This document shows positions 1 to 18,263 of a stretch of 64,000 bases of DNA, in pieces (position 1 is the stretch's first letter; each line of letters opens with the position of its first letter). The stretch spans positions 1 through 64,000 of the forward strand of contig DASPLX010000043.1 in the NCBI GenBank assembly GCA_035627375.1, given 5' to 3'. This DNA is from DASPLX01 sp035627375. GTDB taxonomy: Bacteria > Pseudomonadota > Gammaproteobacteria > Burkholderiales > Burkholderiaceae_D. Position numbers and translations under genes: made by a program. The notes beneath the pieces were generated by a model that saw nothing but the letters and a program-made list of their open reading frames with translations, ran no database searches and was not told the DNA's origin.

Positions 1-588
1 CCGGGGCTTCCGGATCGAACTGGGCGAGATCGAGGCGCAACTGGGCAGGCTGGCGGACGAGGTGGTGGTGATGGCGCGCGAGGACGCGCCGGGCGACCGG
101 CGGCTGGTGGCGTACTACACCGGCGAGGCGAGCGAGCAGCAATTGCGCGAGCAGGCGCTGCAGGCGCTGCCCGGGTACATGGTGCCGGCGGCTTACGTGA
201 AGCTGGAGGCGCTGCCGCTGACCCCCAACGGCAAGATCGACCGCAAGGCGCTGCCGGCGCCCGGAGACGCAGAAGCGTCGCGGCCGGCCTACGTCGCTCC
301 GGTCACCGCTACCGAGGCGGCGCTGTGTGAAATCTGGCAAGACCTGCTGGGCACGAGGCGCGTGGGCACGACAGACAATTTTTTCCAGTTGGGCGGCCAT
401 TCGATCCTGGTGATACGGATGCTGGCCATCGTCAACAAACGCTTCGATGTGAACCTGACGGTCGCGACGGTGTTCGATAAGACCGACTGCGCCAGCCTGG
501 GCGCGCACATCGATCGGCTCGCAGCGCTGGGGCGCAAGCCGCCAGTCGAAGCGCTCGCCGGCCAAGAACAATATGTAGAGGGAGAACT

Positions 589-592
<4 letters not shown>
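1..592 (+). CDS. Non-ribosomal peptide synthetase, C-terminal part (end of A domain + PCP), truncated by window edge
   Basis: The gene begins upstream of the window; the first whole codon is at base 2. The visible part opens with the A8 motif of an adenylation domain (GFRIELGEIE). It continues through the end of that domain to the A10 motif (PNGKIDRKALP) with its catalytic Lys. A peptidyl-carrier domain follows, with the phosphopantetheine Ser in FFQLGGHSIL. It ends in a short tail of about 40 residues, without a thioesterase or epimerase, so the chain must pass to another protein. The stop codon overlaps the start of the next synthetase by 4 bases (ATGA), so the two are translationally coupled. 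The substrate of this A domain cannot be read because its pocket residues lie outside the window. Confidence 0.95.
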
Positions 593-10683
<10,091 letters not shown>

Positions 10684-10701
10684 TGAGAATCCTCGGGAAA
10701 A

Positions 10702-10773
10702 GAGTAGCGGTCATCCACGGCCTCCGGTGCAGAGCCGGTCCGGCCCCGGCACCATCTTGCGATGCCGCTACTC
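10702..10773. repeat. Long inverted repeat downstream of the NRPS gene
   Basis: GAGTAGCGGtCATC (10702-10715) pairs with GATGCCGCTACTC (10761-10773), leaving one bulged base. An inner pair GGTGC/GCACC (10726-10730 with 10749-10753) lies inside. The result is a branched or extended hairpin starting 18 bases after the NRPS stop. There is no T-run, so a classical intrinsic terminator is unlikely. It could end transcription, protect the 3' end of the long NRPS mRNA, or be a remnant of a mobile-element end. Only the pairing is directly seen. Confidence 0.5.
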
Positions 10774-10939
10774 GTAGGGCCGCATAAAGTACGGAAGCAA
10801 ATTTTCGGTCGGCGGGAATGCGTTGCCTTCACTCGGCATCGCCGGGGTGACGCATTCTCGCGCGCCATCGGTATTGCGTTTTCGTCAAGCGGCAATGTAC
10901 ACTCGCCGGGGCTCAAAGTACCAGCATGGAGAACATGAA

Positions 10940-11584
10940 GTGCGCATGGCAGCCGTTCCTTACGACGATAACAAACCGCGCCTGAGCGGCATCGCCCTGC
11001 CGGTGACGGTTGCGCTGCATCTGCTTTTTGCCGGCCTGTTGTATTCCGTGATGCGCCATCCTGCGATTCAGGATTCGATGTCGAGTGCGATAACGGTGCT
11101 TCTGCTGCCGCAAGGACAAGCCGAACGCCCGCAGATGAAGGAACAATCGGTTGTCGCATCCAAGACCCGGCAACGACGAACCGCCGAAACTATTCCGCAA
11201 ACGACCGCGGCAATCACGCCGGAAATTCCGGATATCGACATCGACCAGCAAGCTGCGCCGGCGCGGGAAATCGATACGGAAACCCTGCTCGAAAAAGCCA
11301 GGCGCGACGTCGGGAAGATCGACCGCAACTTGCGCAAGGAGAGACCGAAGCTGCTCGAACTGCCGCCCGATTCGCCGCAAGCAAGACTCGAGAAAGGCTT
11401 CGCCGGAGCAGGCCGGCCGCTCGGTTACAAAGAAGAAACCGTGCAAACGTCCGACGGCGTGCTCATAACCAAGGTGACCGGCCCATACGGCGTTCGTTGC
11501 TACAAGACGAAGCCGGGAACCGACATTAACCAATTCGGCACCCAGAGCGGTGAACTACCGAAGTCTTACCGTTGCAAAGAGTGA
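10940..11584 (+). CDS. Membrane-anchored protein of unknown function (TonB-like architecture)
   Basis: I do not recognise a family. A GTG at 10940 has GGAGA 7 bases upstream, better placed than for the in-frame ATG at 10946, so about 214 or 212 residues. A single hydrophobic segment lies about 15-38 residues in (SGIALPVTVALHLLFAGLLYSV), preceded by a short N-terminus, so the rest is probably periplasmic. The middle is charged and coiled-coil-like (AREIDTETLLEKARRDV...). The end is a compact domain with two Cys (VRCYKT and YRCKE) that could form a disulfide. The N-terminal layout resembles small TonB/TolA-like spanners, but no TonB C-terminal motif is evident. It lies about 250 bases after the NRPS on the same strand, too far and with too much structure between to assume one operon. 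Confidence 0.7.
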   Translation: MRMAAVPYDDNKPRLSGIALPVTVALHLLFAGLLYSVMRHPAIQDSMSSAITVLLLPQGQAERPQMKEQSVVASKTRQRRTAETIPQTTAAITPEIPDIDIDQQAAPAREIDTETLLEKARRDVGKIDRNLRKERPKLLELPPDSPQARLEKGFAGAGRPLGYKEETVQTSDGVLITKVTGPYGVRCYKTKPGTDINQFGTQSGELPKSYRCKE

Positions 11585-11668
11585 ATTTCACGCCCGCGGG
11601 TCCGGCGCCTTGCGCGGACCTGCTCTTGCCGCGCTGCGCCGCTTCATGATCGAGGCGCCGTTTTTGTA

Positions 11669-12682
11669 TCAGAACCCTTCCAGCACGATCTTGCCCTTGG
11701 CGGTATTGCTTTCCAACAGGGCATGCGCGCGCTTGAGATTGGCGGCGTTGATGGTCCCGAAGTGCGCGGCCAGCGTCGTTTTGACGACGCCGCAGTCGAC
11801 CAGCGCCGCCACGCGATTCAACATTTCATGCTGCTTGGCGAGATCCTCCGTGCCGTACAGCGAGCGCGTGAACATCATCTCCCAGTGGAGGGACACGCTC
11901 TTGCGCTTGAGCTGGCGCACGTCGATCGGCGCAGGGTCGTCGATCAGCGCGATCTTCCCTTGCGGCGCGACGGCCGCCGCCATCTGTTCGAAATGGCGGT
12001 CAGTCTGGTTCAAGCCGACGATGTAGTCGACGGCGGGGAGGCCGATGCGCTCGAGTTCCAGCGTCAACGGACGATTGTGGTCGATCACGTAATGCGCGCC
12101 CGCATCCTTCACCCAGGCTTGCGTCTCCGGACGCGAGGCGGTGCCGATCACCGTCAAGCCGGTCAGCTGGCGCGCCAGCTGGACCAGGATCGAACCGACG
12201 CCGCCGGCGGCGCCGACGACCAATAGCGTTTTGCCGCTGGCGGCATCGTTATCCAGCACGCGCAAGCGGTCGAACAGCAATTCCCAGGCGGTGATCGCCG
12301 TCAGCGGCAGGGCGGCGGCTTCGGCGAAGCTCAGCGTGACCGGCATGCGGCCGGCGATCCGCTCGTCCACCACCTGCAGTTCGCTGTTGCTGCCGGCCCG
12401 GTCGAGCGCGCCCGCATACCAGACGCGATCGCCGACCTTGAAGCGGCTGGCCTTGGCCCCGACCGCCCGCACCACGCCGGCAGCGTCCCAGCCGATCACC
12501 TTGGCCAGGCCGGCCGACGGCGCGACGCCCTTGCGCACCTTGACATCGACCGGATTGACCGCCACGGCCTTGACCTCGACCAGGAGATCGTGATCGCCCG
12601 GCGCCGGTTCCGGCAAGACGACGTCGATCAGCGACTCGGCATGCTCGATGGGGAGATTCTGGTAATAGGCAACTGCTTTCAT
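11669..12682 (-). CDS. Zinc-type alcohol dehydrogenase family / quinone oxidoreductase-like protein
   Basis: 337 residues, normal for the medium-chain dehydrogenase/reductase quinone-oxidoreductase branch. It begins MKAVAYYQNLP and has NPVDVKVRKG, then GWDAAGVVRAVG and GDRVWYAG of the GroES-like half. The NAD(P)-binding glycine motif follows (LLVVGAAGGVGSILVQLARQ). The catalytic zinc Cys ligands of true alcohol dehydrogenases are missing, so it probably reduces quinones or enones with NADPH. It is divergent from a LysR-type regulator 160 bases away, a common arrangement in which the regulator controls the enzyme in response to an electrophile. The physiological substrate is unknown. Confidence 0.88.
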   Translation of the reverse strand: MKAVAYYQNLPIEHAESLIDVVLPEPAPGDHDLLVEVKAVAVNPVDVKVRKGVAPSAGLAKVIGWDAAGVVRAVGAKASRFKVGDRVWYAGALDRAGSNSELQVVDERIAGRMPVTLSFAEAAALPLTAITAWELLFDRLRVLDNDAASGKTLLVVGAAGGVGSILVQLARQLTGLTVIGTASRPETQAWVKDAGAHYVIDHNRPLTLELERIGLPAVDYIVGLNQTDRHFEQMAAAVAPQGKIALIDDPAPIDVRQLKRKSVSLHWEMMFTRSLYGTEDLAKQHEMLNRVAALVDCGVVKTTLAAHFGTINAANLKRAHALLESNTAKGKIVLEGF

Positions 12683-12819
12683 TGGATGATCCTTGTAGTG
12701 ATTGAATGAGTCGATTAAAAGAAGTCCCCGCAGTTCGGCGTCCGGACGGGGGAAATGCTTGGACGCTATGGTGCTATCGTTTCATAAGAAGAAAAAGGCG
12801 ATAAAATCGCATTCAATTT

Positions 12820-12839
12820 CAAAATAATTTTGAAAATAG
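12820..12839. promoter_or_regulatory. Dyad in the lysR/oxidoreductase spacer, candidate LysR site
   Basis: The sequence TTTCAAAATAATTTTGAAAA just before the LysR gene contains TTTCAAAA facing TTTTGAAA around a central TAAT or AT. It is the only clear dyad in the 160-base divergent spacer, which is otherwise 60 % GC or more. LysR proteins usually bind interrupted dyads upstream of the divergent target and their own gene. Assignment as operator is an inference. Confidence 0.35.
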
Positions 12840-12843
12840 AAGA

Positions 12844-13749
12844 ATGCCGCGCCTGGAAGACTTGCAAGTATTCGTCCGCACCGCCGATTGCGGGAGCCTG
12901 TCGGCCGCCGCCCGCGAACTGGATCTCACGCCGGCGGTCGCCAGCGCCGCGCTCAAGAGGCTGGAGGCGGAGCTGGGGGCCTTGCTGCTGGCACGCTCCA
13001 CCCGCAGCCTGCGCTTGACCGTGGATGGCGAGCGTTACCTCGAGCACGCGCGCGCCGCCCTGGCCTCGCTGGCGGCCGGTAGCGAGGCCATCGCCGCCGG
13101 CCGGGAGAAGATCGGCGGAACGCTGACGCTGTCGGCGCCGTCGGACTTCGGGCGCACCCTGTTGCTGCCCTGGCTGAACCAATTCCAGGAAGCGCATCCG
13201 GCGCTCGAACTGCAATTGCGGATCAGCGATCGCCTGGCCGACATGTATCGTCAATCTGTCGATGTTGCCTTGCGCTACGGCGTGCCGGGCGATTCCAGCC
13301 TGGTGGCCCTGCCGCTGAGCCCGGAGAATCCGCGCGTGCTGTGCGCGGCGCCCGGCTATTTCGCGCGCCACGGCATGCCCGCGACGCCGGCCGATCTGCG
13401 GCGCCACAATTGTCTGCGGCTGGTGCTTGGCGACGCCGTGCATAGCCGCTGGAGCTTCTCGACCACTTCGGGCGAGACGCTGAGCGTGGTCGTGAACGGC
13501 CGGCATACGAGCGACGACGGCGAAGTGGTGCGCCGCTGGGCCGTGGAAGGGTTGGGCATCGCCTACAAGTCGAGGCTGGACGTGCTCGCCGACTTGCGCG
13601 CAGGCCGCCTGCAGGCGGCGCTGACGAACTACGAGAACGAGGTGTCGCCGCTATACATGGTGTGCGCGCATCGGCTGTCGCTGTCGGCGGCGGTGGTGCG
13701 CTTGCGGGAATTTCTGCAGGAGCGCTTGGGTGCCTATGCGAGCGAATAA
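12844..13749 (+). CDS. LysR-family transcriptional regulator
   Basis: 301 residues. The N-terminal winged helix-turn-helix (residues 1-60: MPRLEDLQVFVRTADCGSLS, then AARELDLTPAVASAALKRLE, AELGALLLARSTRSLRLT) is typical of the family. It is followed by the effector-binding domain (about 88-295) of the type found in the AaeR/DsdC-like group. It is divergent from the oxidoreductase at 11669-12682 and probably binds the 160-base spacer. The spacer is AT-rich next to the regulator start (TTTCAAAATAATTTTGAAAAT, with the dyad TTTTGAAA/TTTCAAAA), a plausible operator. The inducer cannot be deduced. Confidence 0.93.
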   Translation: MPRLEDLQVFVRTADCGSLSAAARELDLTPAVASAALKRLEAELGALLLARSTRSLRLTVDGERYLEHARAALASLAAGSEAIAAGREKIGGTLTLSAPSDFGRTLLLPWLNQFQEAHPALELQLRISDRLADMYRQSVDVALRYGVPGDSSLVALPLSPENPRVLCAAPGYFARHGMPATPADLRRHNCLRLVLGDAVHSRWSFSTTSGETLSVVVNGRHTSDDGEVVRRWAVEGLGIAYKSRLDVLADLRAGRLQAALTNYENEVSPLYMVCAHRLSLSAAVVRLREFLQERLGAYASE

Positions 13750-13773
13750 TACTACCGGCTATTCACGTTACAG

Positions 13774-13787
13774 CGTGTAAATACACG
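13774..13787. repeat. Small perfect inverted repeat CGTGT-AAAT-ACACG
   Basis: A 5-base stem with a 4-base spacer lies 25 bases after the LysR stop, in the intergenic region before the AT-rich effector-like gene. There is no T-run. It may be a weak transcript end for the regulator or a protein-binding dyad. Function unknown. Confidence 0.3.
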
Positions 13788-13796
13788 GACCGTCAC

Positions 13797-13824
13797 TGAA
13801 CAACCTATTGTCTTTCGCCACCCA
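13797..13824 (+). promoter_or_regulatory. hrp-box-like promoter (TGAACA-N15-CCACCCA)
   Basis: The consensus for HrpL-type ECF sigma factors is GGAACC-N15/16-CCACnnA. Here TGAACA (13797-13802) is followed after 15 bases by CCACCCA (13818-13824). The -35-like half matches 4 of 6 with the GAAC core intact, and the -10-like half fits fully. It lies 68 bases before the ATG of the effector-like gene, a normal distance, on the same strand. The match is imperfect and such motifs arise by chance, so this is a candidate only. It gains weight from the independent prediction that the gene encodes a type III effector. Confidence 0.4.
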
Positions 13825-13892
13825 TGTGATAGAGCGGCGCCGGATACGGAGCGGCATGTCGCTCACATCTCATTAATTCAGGAAAGGCAATC

Positions 13893-15584
13893 ATGACTTC
13901 AATATCCAATGCTCCACTCAACTATGTTACCGGGTTTAACTCTCGATTCACCACGTTGAAGCGCGCGGGCAACAGCGAGATACTGATCAACTGCAACGGA
14001 TTGAGGGATTTTTTGCCGCGGGCCATCGACTTTTTGCGTTCCTTGAATAATACGGATGAGCATGAGCATGAACGAGTCAGTGAGAAAGTAGCCCATTATT
14101 TGATGGGAAAGGAAACTCATCCGCCTGTCGGGCTGACGCCGCCATTATTTGGGATTGCCACGAATGTGAAAACCGTGTTGTACGACTTGTTGCGCACTCA
14201 TCGTTACGGAATCTTCGGAGAAACCGAATCCTTCGACAAAACTTTTGCCAAACTCGAGGCGTTAAACAAGCATTTGATGAATGAAAACATCGAGGTGAAT
14301 GCGCAGCCTACGAATTCTAACGATGCGGTTGAGCCGCTAGTGTTTGGCGCAGGAATGGTGCGTCAATATGACAATGGGAAACCCATTATCAGGCACTGGA
14401 ATGATTCGAATGTGAATTTCAATGGACGTATTTGCGATGATGACGAAAACCCCGACGCCCCATTCTTCATGTGTCGGCACGGGTGTGCCGCCTTCGCGCT
14501 TGCGGCCACATCACCAAAAGGAATGGAAGAATTTCTTCAAATGAATTCAACTTTAGAAGGCGCCAAAAGGCTGTATCAAGGTGGTTATGGAAAACTTGAG
14601 CAAATAAATCTTGCAAGGAAAGAAGAGTGCAAACGTTTCTTTTCCTCTGAGAACTTTGGAGTCTTGATTAAACATCTTTCCGAGGAGATGAGGCCGGGAG
14701 AAGTACGGAATGCAAAAATCAATCTTACCTCTTTAAATAAAGGGGAAGAGGGACATGCTGTGAGCCTGTATTTAGAAAGATTTGTTGAAAAGAATAAAGA
14801 AATGCTGAGGATTGGGATTTACGACTTCAATAACTCTGCAAATCTTACTTATACGGAAACAGAATTTAAAGATCCTAATATTCTGCTCTGCGAAATTACG
14901 GATTTCGTCGGCTCCGAAATTGTAAAGGATAAATGCTTGAGCATTATCAGTGAGAGGCCGTTTACAGTTCCTGCTGACGAATTTGTCAATAAGAAGCCAT
15001 CCATGATGCATGGAATAGGAGAGGCTGTCCTCTATAATGACGTACAGTATCTTGAGGCATGCTGCAGCTACTTGGATGAGTGTCTATCGAAGAACTCACT
15101 TGAAAATAATAAAGAAACCATCGTCAATGCGATATTGAAAGGAATGAATGGTGCTAGAGAGAGAGACACGCTTCTGATCACCGCTTTGTCTGTAGGTCAC
15201 TACAAGACCGTTTCGGCACTGTGTAAACTTTTGATGCAGATTCCTAACTCAGATAAGGTTAAGCTTCTCTCTGGGAAGGATGCGCGGGGTAATAACGTCC
15301 TATATTATCTTTATATCGCTGAGAATGAAAATGAAAATAATAGACAAACACACCCCGTAACTCAACTCAAGGATTTAATAGAATCGCTGAGTATCATCGA
15401 CAATTCTAGTCTAGAGTTGATGAGAAATTCGAAAGGCGAAACTGCATATATTGCATATAAGAGATATTTGTGGGACAAAACTGAACTGGCATACATGCAG
15501 TGCAAATTAGATGTTGCAAAACTCCTGCTGAAAATTCAAATGAGAGGTGACGCCGTTTATTTGGACAGGAATTTGGTTAAGTAA
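13893..15584 (+). CDS. Candidate type III effector: ShET2/EspL-like cysteine protease with ankyrin-like C-terminus
   Basis: 563 residues. GGAAAGG lies 6 bases before the ATG. The N-terminus is Ser/Thr/Asn-rich and without a hydrophobic signal, as in type III secreted proteins. After VNFNGRI (174-180) comes a Cys-rich block FFMCRHGCAAFALA (Cys194, Cys198), then EEGHAVSLYL (His288) and GIYDFNNS (Asp311). Order and spacing (Cys to His about 90-94, His to Asp 23) mirror the Cys47-His131-Asp153 triad that I recall for EspL of the ShET2 family. The rest (about 370-563) reads as degenerate ankyrin repeats (MMHGIGEAVLYNDVQYLEAC, RDTLLITALSVGHYKTVSAL, DARGNNVLYYLYI, NSKGETAYIAYKR), as in EspL/OspD proteins. 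The gene is strikingly AT-rich (22 G+C of 60 bases at 14581-14640) amid 60-68 % GC neighbours, so recently acquired. Predicted role: injected host-protein protease. The family call rests on motif spacing, not a search. Confidence 0.6.
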   Translation: MTSISNAPLNYVTGFNSRFTTLKRAGNSEILINCNGLRDFLPRAIDFLRSLNNTDEHEHERVSEKVAHYLMGKETHPPVGLTPPLFGIATNVKTVLYDLLRTHRYGIFGETESFDKTFAKLEALNKHLMNENIEVNAQPTNSNDAVEPLVFGAGMVRQYDNGKPIIRHWNDSNVNFNGRICDDDENPDAPFFMCRHGCAAFALAATSPKGMEEFLQMNSTLEGAKRLYQGGYGKLEQINLARKEECKRFFSSENFGVLIKHLSEEMRPGEVRNAKINLTSLNKGEEGHAVSLYLERFVEKNKEMLRIGIYDFNNSANLTYTETEFKDPNILLCEITDFVGSEIVKDKCLSIISERPFTVPADEFVNKKPSMMHGIGEAVLYNDVQYLEACCSYLDECLSKNSLENNKETIVNAILKGMNGARERDTLLITALSVGHYKTVSALCKLLMQIPNSDKVKLLSGKDARGNNVLYYLYIAENENENNRQTHPVTQLKDLIESLSIIDNSSLELMRNSKGETAYIAYKRYLWDKTELAYMQCKLDVAKLLLKIQMRGDAVYLDRNLVK

Positions 15585-15752
15585 CAGGGTTTTACTGACC
15601 CAGGTTTTGGCGCTCCTGCCTGATTCACTCAAGCGTTACCGATACTAGGTATTACCTCTCACCATATTCTGCGTGGAACCCGTCGGGTACAATGACGGTT
15701 TGGATTCGATGGGGCCGGTTTTGTTACGGTCCCGAACTCTACCGGCACTACC

Positions 15753-16388
15753 TTGACTTACAGCGTAAAAGAAATCTTCTACACCCTGCAGGGCGAAGGC
15801 ATGCAGGCCGGGCGCCCGGCAGTGTTTTGCCGCTTTTCCGGATGCAATCTGTGGACCGGCCGCGAGAGCGACCGCGTCACGGCAGTATGCAAGTTCTGCG
15901 ACACCGATTTCGTCGGCACCGATGGCGAGCGCGGCGGCAAGTTCGCGACCGGCGGCGAACTGGCGCGAACGATAGCCGGTTTGTGGCCCGAGACCCATGC
16001 CGCCAGCAAATACGTTGTCTTCACCGGCGGCGAGCCGCTGCTGCAGCTCGATGCGGAACTCATCGATGCCATGCATCGCGCCGGCTTCGAGATCGCGATC
16101 GAGACCAACGGCACGCTGCCGGTGCCGGCCGGGGTGGACTGGATCTGCGTCAGCCCGAAGATGGGTTCGGAACTCGTGGTCACGAAAGGCAGCGAGCTGA
16201 AGGTCGTGATTCCGCAGGAAGGGCAAGATCTGCAAGCCTACGAGGCGCTCGACTTCGAGCATTTCTTCGTGCAACCGATGGATGGCCCCGACAAGCTGCG
16301 CAATACCCAACTCGCGATCGAGACTTGCAAGCGCAACCCGAAATGGAAGCTGAGCATCCAGACTCATAAACTTTTGCAAATTCCGTAA
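15753..16388 (+). CDS. queE: 7-carboxy-7-deazaguanine synthase
   Basis: 211 residues. A radical-SAM enzyme that rearranges 6-carboxy-tetrahydropterin to 7-carboxy-7-deazaguanine on the way to preQ0 and queuosine. It opens with SVKEIFYTLQGEG, diagnostic of QueE. The Fe-S ligands are Cys31, Cys46 and Cys49, spaced CX14CX2C rather than the usual CX3CX2C. That extended loop is known from Burkholderia QueE. FTGGEPLLQ (SAM-binding GGE) and ETNGTL follow. It starts the run queE-queD-tadA-ldcA. A TACAAT at 15688-15693 could be a -10 element, but no good -35 partner is seen. Confidence 0.95.
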   Translation: MTYSVKEIFYTLQGEGMQAGRPAVFCRFSGCNLWTGRESDRVTAVCKFCDTDFVGTDGERGGKFATGGELARTIAGLWPETHAASKYVVFTGGEPLLQLDAELIDAMHRAGFEIAIETNGTLPVPAGVDWICVSPKMGSELVVTKGSELKVVIPQEGQDLQAYEALDFEHFFVQPMDGPDKLRNTQLAIETCKRNPKWKLSIQTHKLLQIP

Positions 16389-16837
16389 TGCTCACCATCA
16401 CCCGCAAACTCGAATTCGATGCCGGCCATCGGATTCCCGATCACAAGAGCCAGTGCCGCAACCTGCACGGCCATCGCTACACGCTCGAGATCACGCTGAC
16501 CGGCGCCGTCATCGATGTCGAAGGCAGTTCCGACAACGGCATGATCATGGATTTTTCCGACGTCAAGACGATCGCCAAGGAACACCTGGTCGATGTGTGG
16601 GACCACGCCTTCCTGGTCTATGCCAAGGACGCGGCGGTGCGTTCCTTCCTCGACGGCTTGCCGAATCACAAGACGGTCATCATCGATCGCATTCCGACCG
16701 TCGAGAACCTGGCCCAGACCGCCTTCGACATCCTGAAGGCCGCCTACAAGGACCGGTACGGCACCGGCCTGCATCTGCAGAAGCTGGTGCTGCACGAAAC
16801 GCCGAACTGCTGGGCCGAGATCACGGCCGACGAGTAA
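16388..16837 (+). CDS. queD: 6-carboxy-5,6,7,8-tetrahydropterin synthase
   Basis: 149 residues, supplying the QueE substrate from dihydroneopterin triphosphate. Zn ligands are visible as His in FDAGHRI and the LHGHRY pair. The Cys in SQCRNLHGH is the catalytic thiol, and WDHAFLV and PTVENLAQ match the family. The start codon shares one base with the queE stop (TAATG), showing translational coupling. The tadA gene follows after 3 bases. Confidence 0.96.
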   Translation: MLTITRKLEFDAGHRIPDHKSQCRNLHGHRYTLEITLTGAVIDVEGSSDNGMIMDFSDVKTIAKEHLVDVWDHAFLVYAKDAAVRSFLDGLPNHKTVIIDRIPTVENLAQTAFDILKAAYKDRYGTGLHLQKLVLHETPNCWAEITADE

Positions 16838-16840
16838 GCC

Positions 16841-17335
16841 ATGCTGCCGGAAACGCAAGACGCGATCTTCATGCGCGAAGCGATTTCCCAGGCGCGCAAC
16901 GCCTGGGCGCTCGGCGAGGTGCCGGTCGGCGCGGTCGTGGTCAAGGACGGGCAGGTGGTCGCGACCGGCTTCAACCAGCCGATCGGCACCCACGATCCGA
17001 CGGCGCATGCCGAGATCATGGCCTTGCGCGCGGCCGCGGCCATCCTCGGCAATTACCGTCTGCCGGGCTGCGAACTCTACGTCACGCTGGAACCCTGCGC
17101 GATGTGCTCGGGCGCGATGATGCATGCGCGCCTGGCGCGCGTGGTCTACGGCGCGGCCGATCCCAAGACCGGCGCCTGCGGCTCGATCGTCAACCTGTTC
17201 GAACAGGAGAAGCTCAATCACCATACCGAAGTCGTCGGCGGTGTGCTGGCGGAGGAGTGCGGGCAATTGCTCAAGGATTTTTTCGCCGAACGCCGGCTGG
17301 CGCAACAAGCCCTGATCAAGGAAACGCATGGCTGA
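16841..17335 (+). CDS. tadA: tRNA-specific adenosine deaminase
   Basis: 164 residues. It converts A34 to inosine in tRNA-Arg(ACG). The cytidine-deaminase fold signature is complete: HAE (His56, Glu58) and PCAMC (Cys86, Cys89) bind the zinc, Glu58 being the proton shuttle. EVPVGAVVV and CGSIVNLF are typical of TadA. It sits 3 bases after queD and overlaps ldcA by 8 bases, so these genes are very likely co-transcribed. Grouping of two wobble-base modification functions in one operon makes sense. Confidence 0.96.
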   Translation: MLPETQDAIFMREAISQARNAWALGEVPVGAVVVKDGQVVATGFNQPIGTHDPTAHAEIMALRAAAAILGNYRLPGCELYVTLEPCAMCSGAMMHARLARVVYGAADPKTGACGSIVNLFEQEKLNHHTEVVGGVLAEECGQLLKDFFAERRLAQQALIKETHG

Positions 17336-18263
17336 TACCGACCCGCGCATTCCGGCCGGCCTCGGCGTCGCGATCGTCGCGCCGAGCGGCTATGCGACCG
17401 ACGAGGCAGCCGTGGTGCGCGGCATCGCACGCCTGCAAGCGCTCGGCTGCCGCGTCAAGAACCACTACGATCCGGCTGCCCGCTACCAGCGCTTCGGCGG
17501 CACGGATGAAGCGCGCGTCGGACAGGTCCACGCGGCGATCGGCGACCCGGATGTCCAACTGGTGATCGCCCTGCGCGGCGGCTATGGCCTGTCGCGGATC
17601 TTGCCGATGCTCGATTGGCATCGCATCGCCGGCTCCGGCAAACTGTTCGTCGGCGCGAGCGACTTTACCGCCTTCCAGCTTGCCTTGCTGAAGCACACCG
17701 GCGCCGTCAGTTTTTCCGGGCCGATGATGTGCGGCGATTTCGGATTGGAGGAAACCCGCGATTTCACCATGCGGCAGTTCTGGGAGTGCCTCACCAGCGG
17801 CACCCACACGATCAGAGCGCAAGCCGCGGGAAATCCGATCGTCGACGTACGCGGGAAATTGTGGGGCAGCAATCTCGCGATGCTGGTTCACCTGATCGGC
17901 ACGCCTTACCTGCCGGATATCGACGGCGGCATCCTGTTCGTCGAGGACGTCGGCGAGCATCCCTACCGCATCGAGCGCATGATGCTGCAACTGCTGCATG
18001 CCGGCATCCTGCAAAAACAGCGTGCCATCGTGTTCGGCGACATGTCGGATTACAAGCTCACGCCTTACGACAACGGCTACGATTTCGAAGCGATGGTCGC
18101 CTATCTGCGCGGGCGGATCGGCGTTCCGCTCCTGACCGGCCTGCCGTTCGGCCACACGCCCGACAAGGCGACGCTCGCGGTCGGCTGTGACGCGCACCTG
18201 GTCTCGGACGCGGACGTCTTCGAATTGACGATGAGCGGCTATCCGAATCTAGCGGGCCGGTAA
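17328..18263 (+). CDS. ldcA: Muramoyltetrapeptide (LD-) carboxypeptidase, peptidase family S66
   Basis: 311 residues, the usual length. It trims the terminal D-Ala from tetrapeptides during murein recycling in the cytoplasm. Motifs are GVAIVAPSGYA at the start, ALRGGYGLSRILPMLD, and the nucleophile in VGASDFTAFQ. The catalytic Glu/His region includes WGSNLAMLVHLIGT and FVEDVGEHPYRIERML. It overlaps tadA by 8 bases at its start. Its 3' end overlaps the convergent mutarotase gene by 15 bases, with no terminator visible between them. Confidence 0.94.
   Translation: MADTDPRIPAGLGVAIVAPSGYATDEAAVVRGIARLQALGCRVKNHYDPAARYQRFGGTDEARVGQVHAAIGDPDVQLVIALRGGYGLSRILPMLDWHRIAGSGKLFVGASDFTAFQLALLKHTGAVSFSGPMMCGDFGLEETRDFTMRQFWECLTSGTHTIRAQAAGNPIVDVRGKLWGSNLAMLVHLIGTPYLPDIDGGILFVEDVGEHPYRIERMMLQLLHAGILQKQRAIVFGDMSDYKLTPYDNGYDFEAMVAYLRGRIGVPLLTGLPFGHTPDKATLAVGCDAHLVSDADVFELTMSGYPNLAGR

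Noticed and set aside
15585..15752. preQ1 riboswitch upstream of queE
   Set aside because: No H-type pseudoknot pattern with the usual AT-rich tail near the ribosome site could be drawn. Only a TACAAT box was seen, so no riboswitch is claimed.
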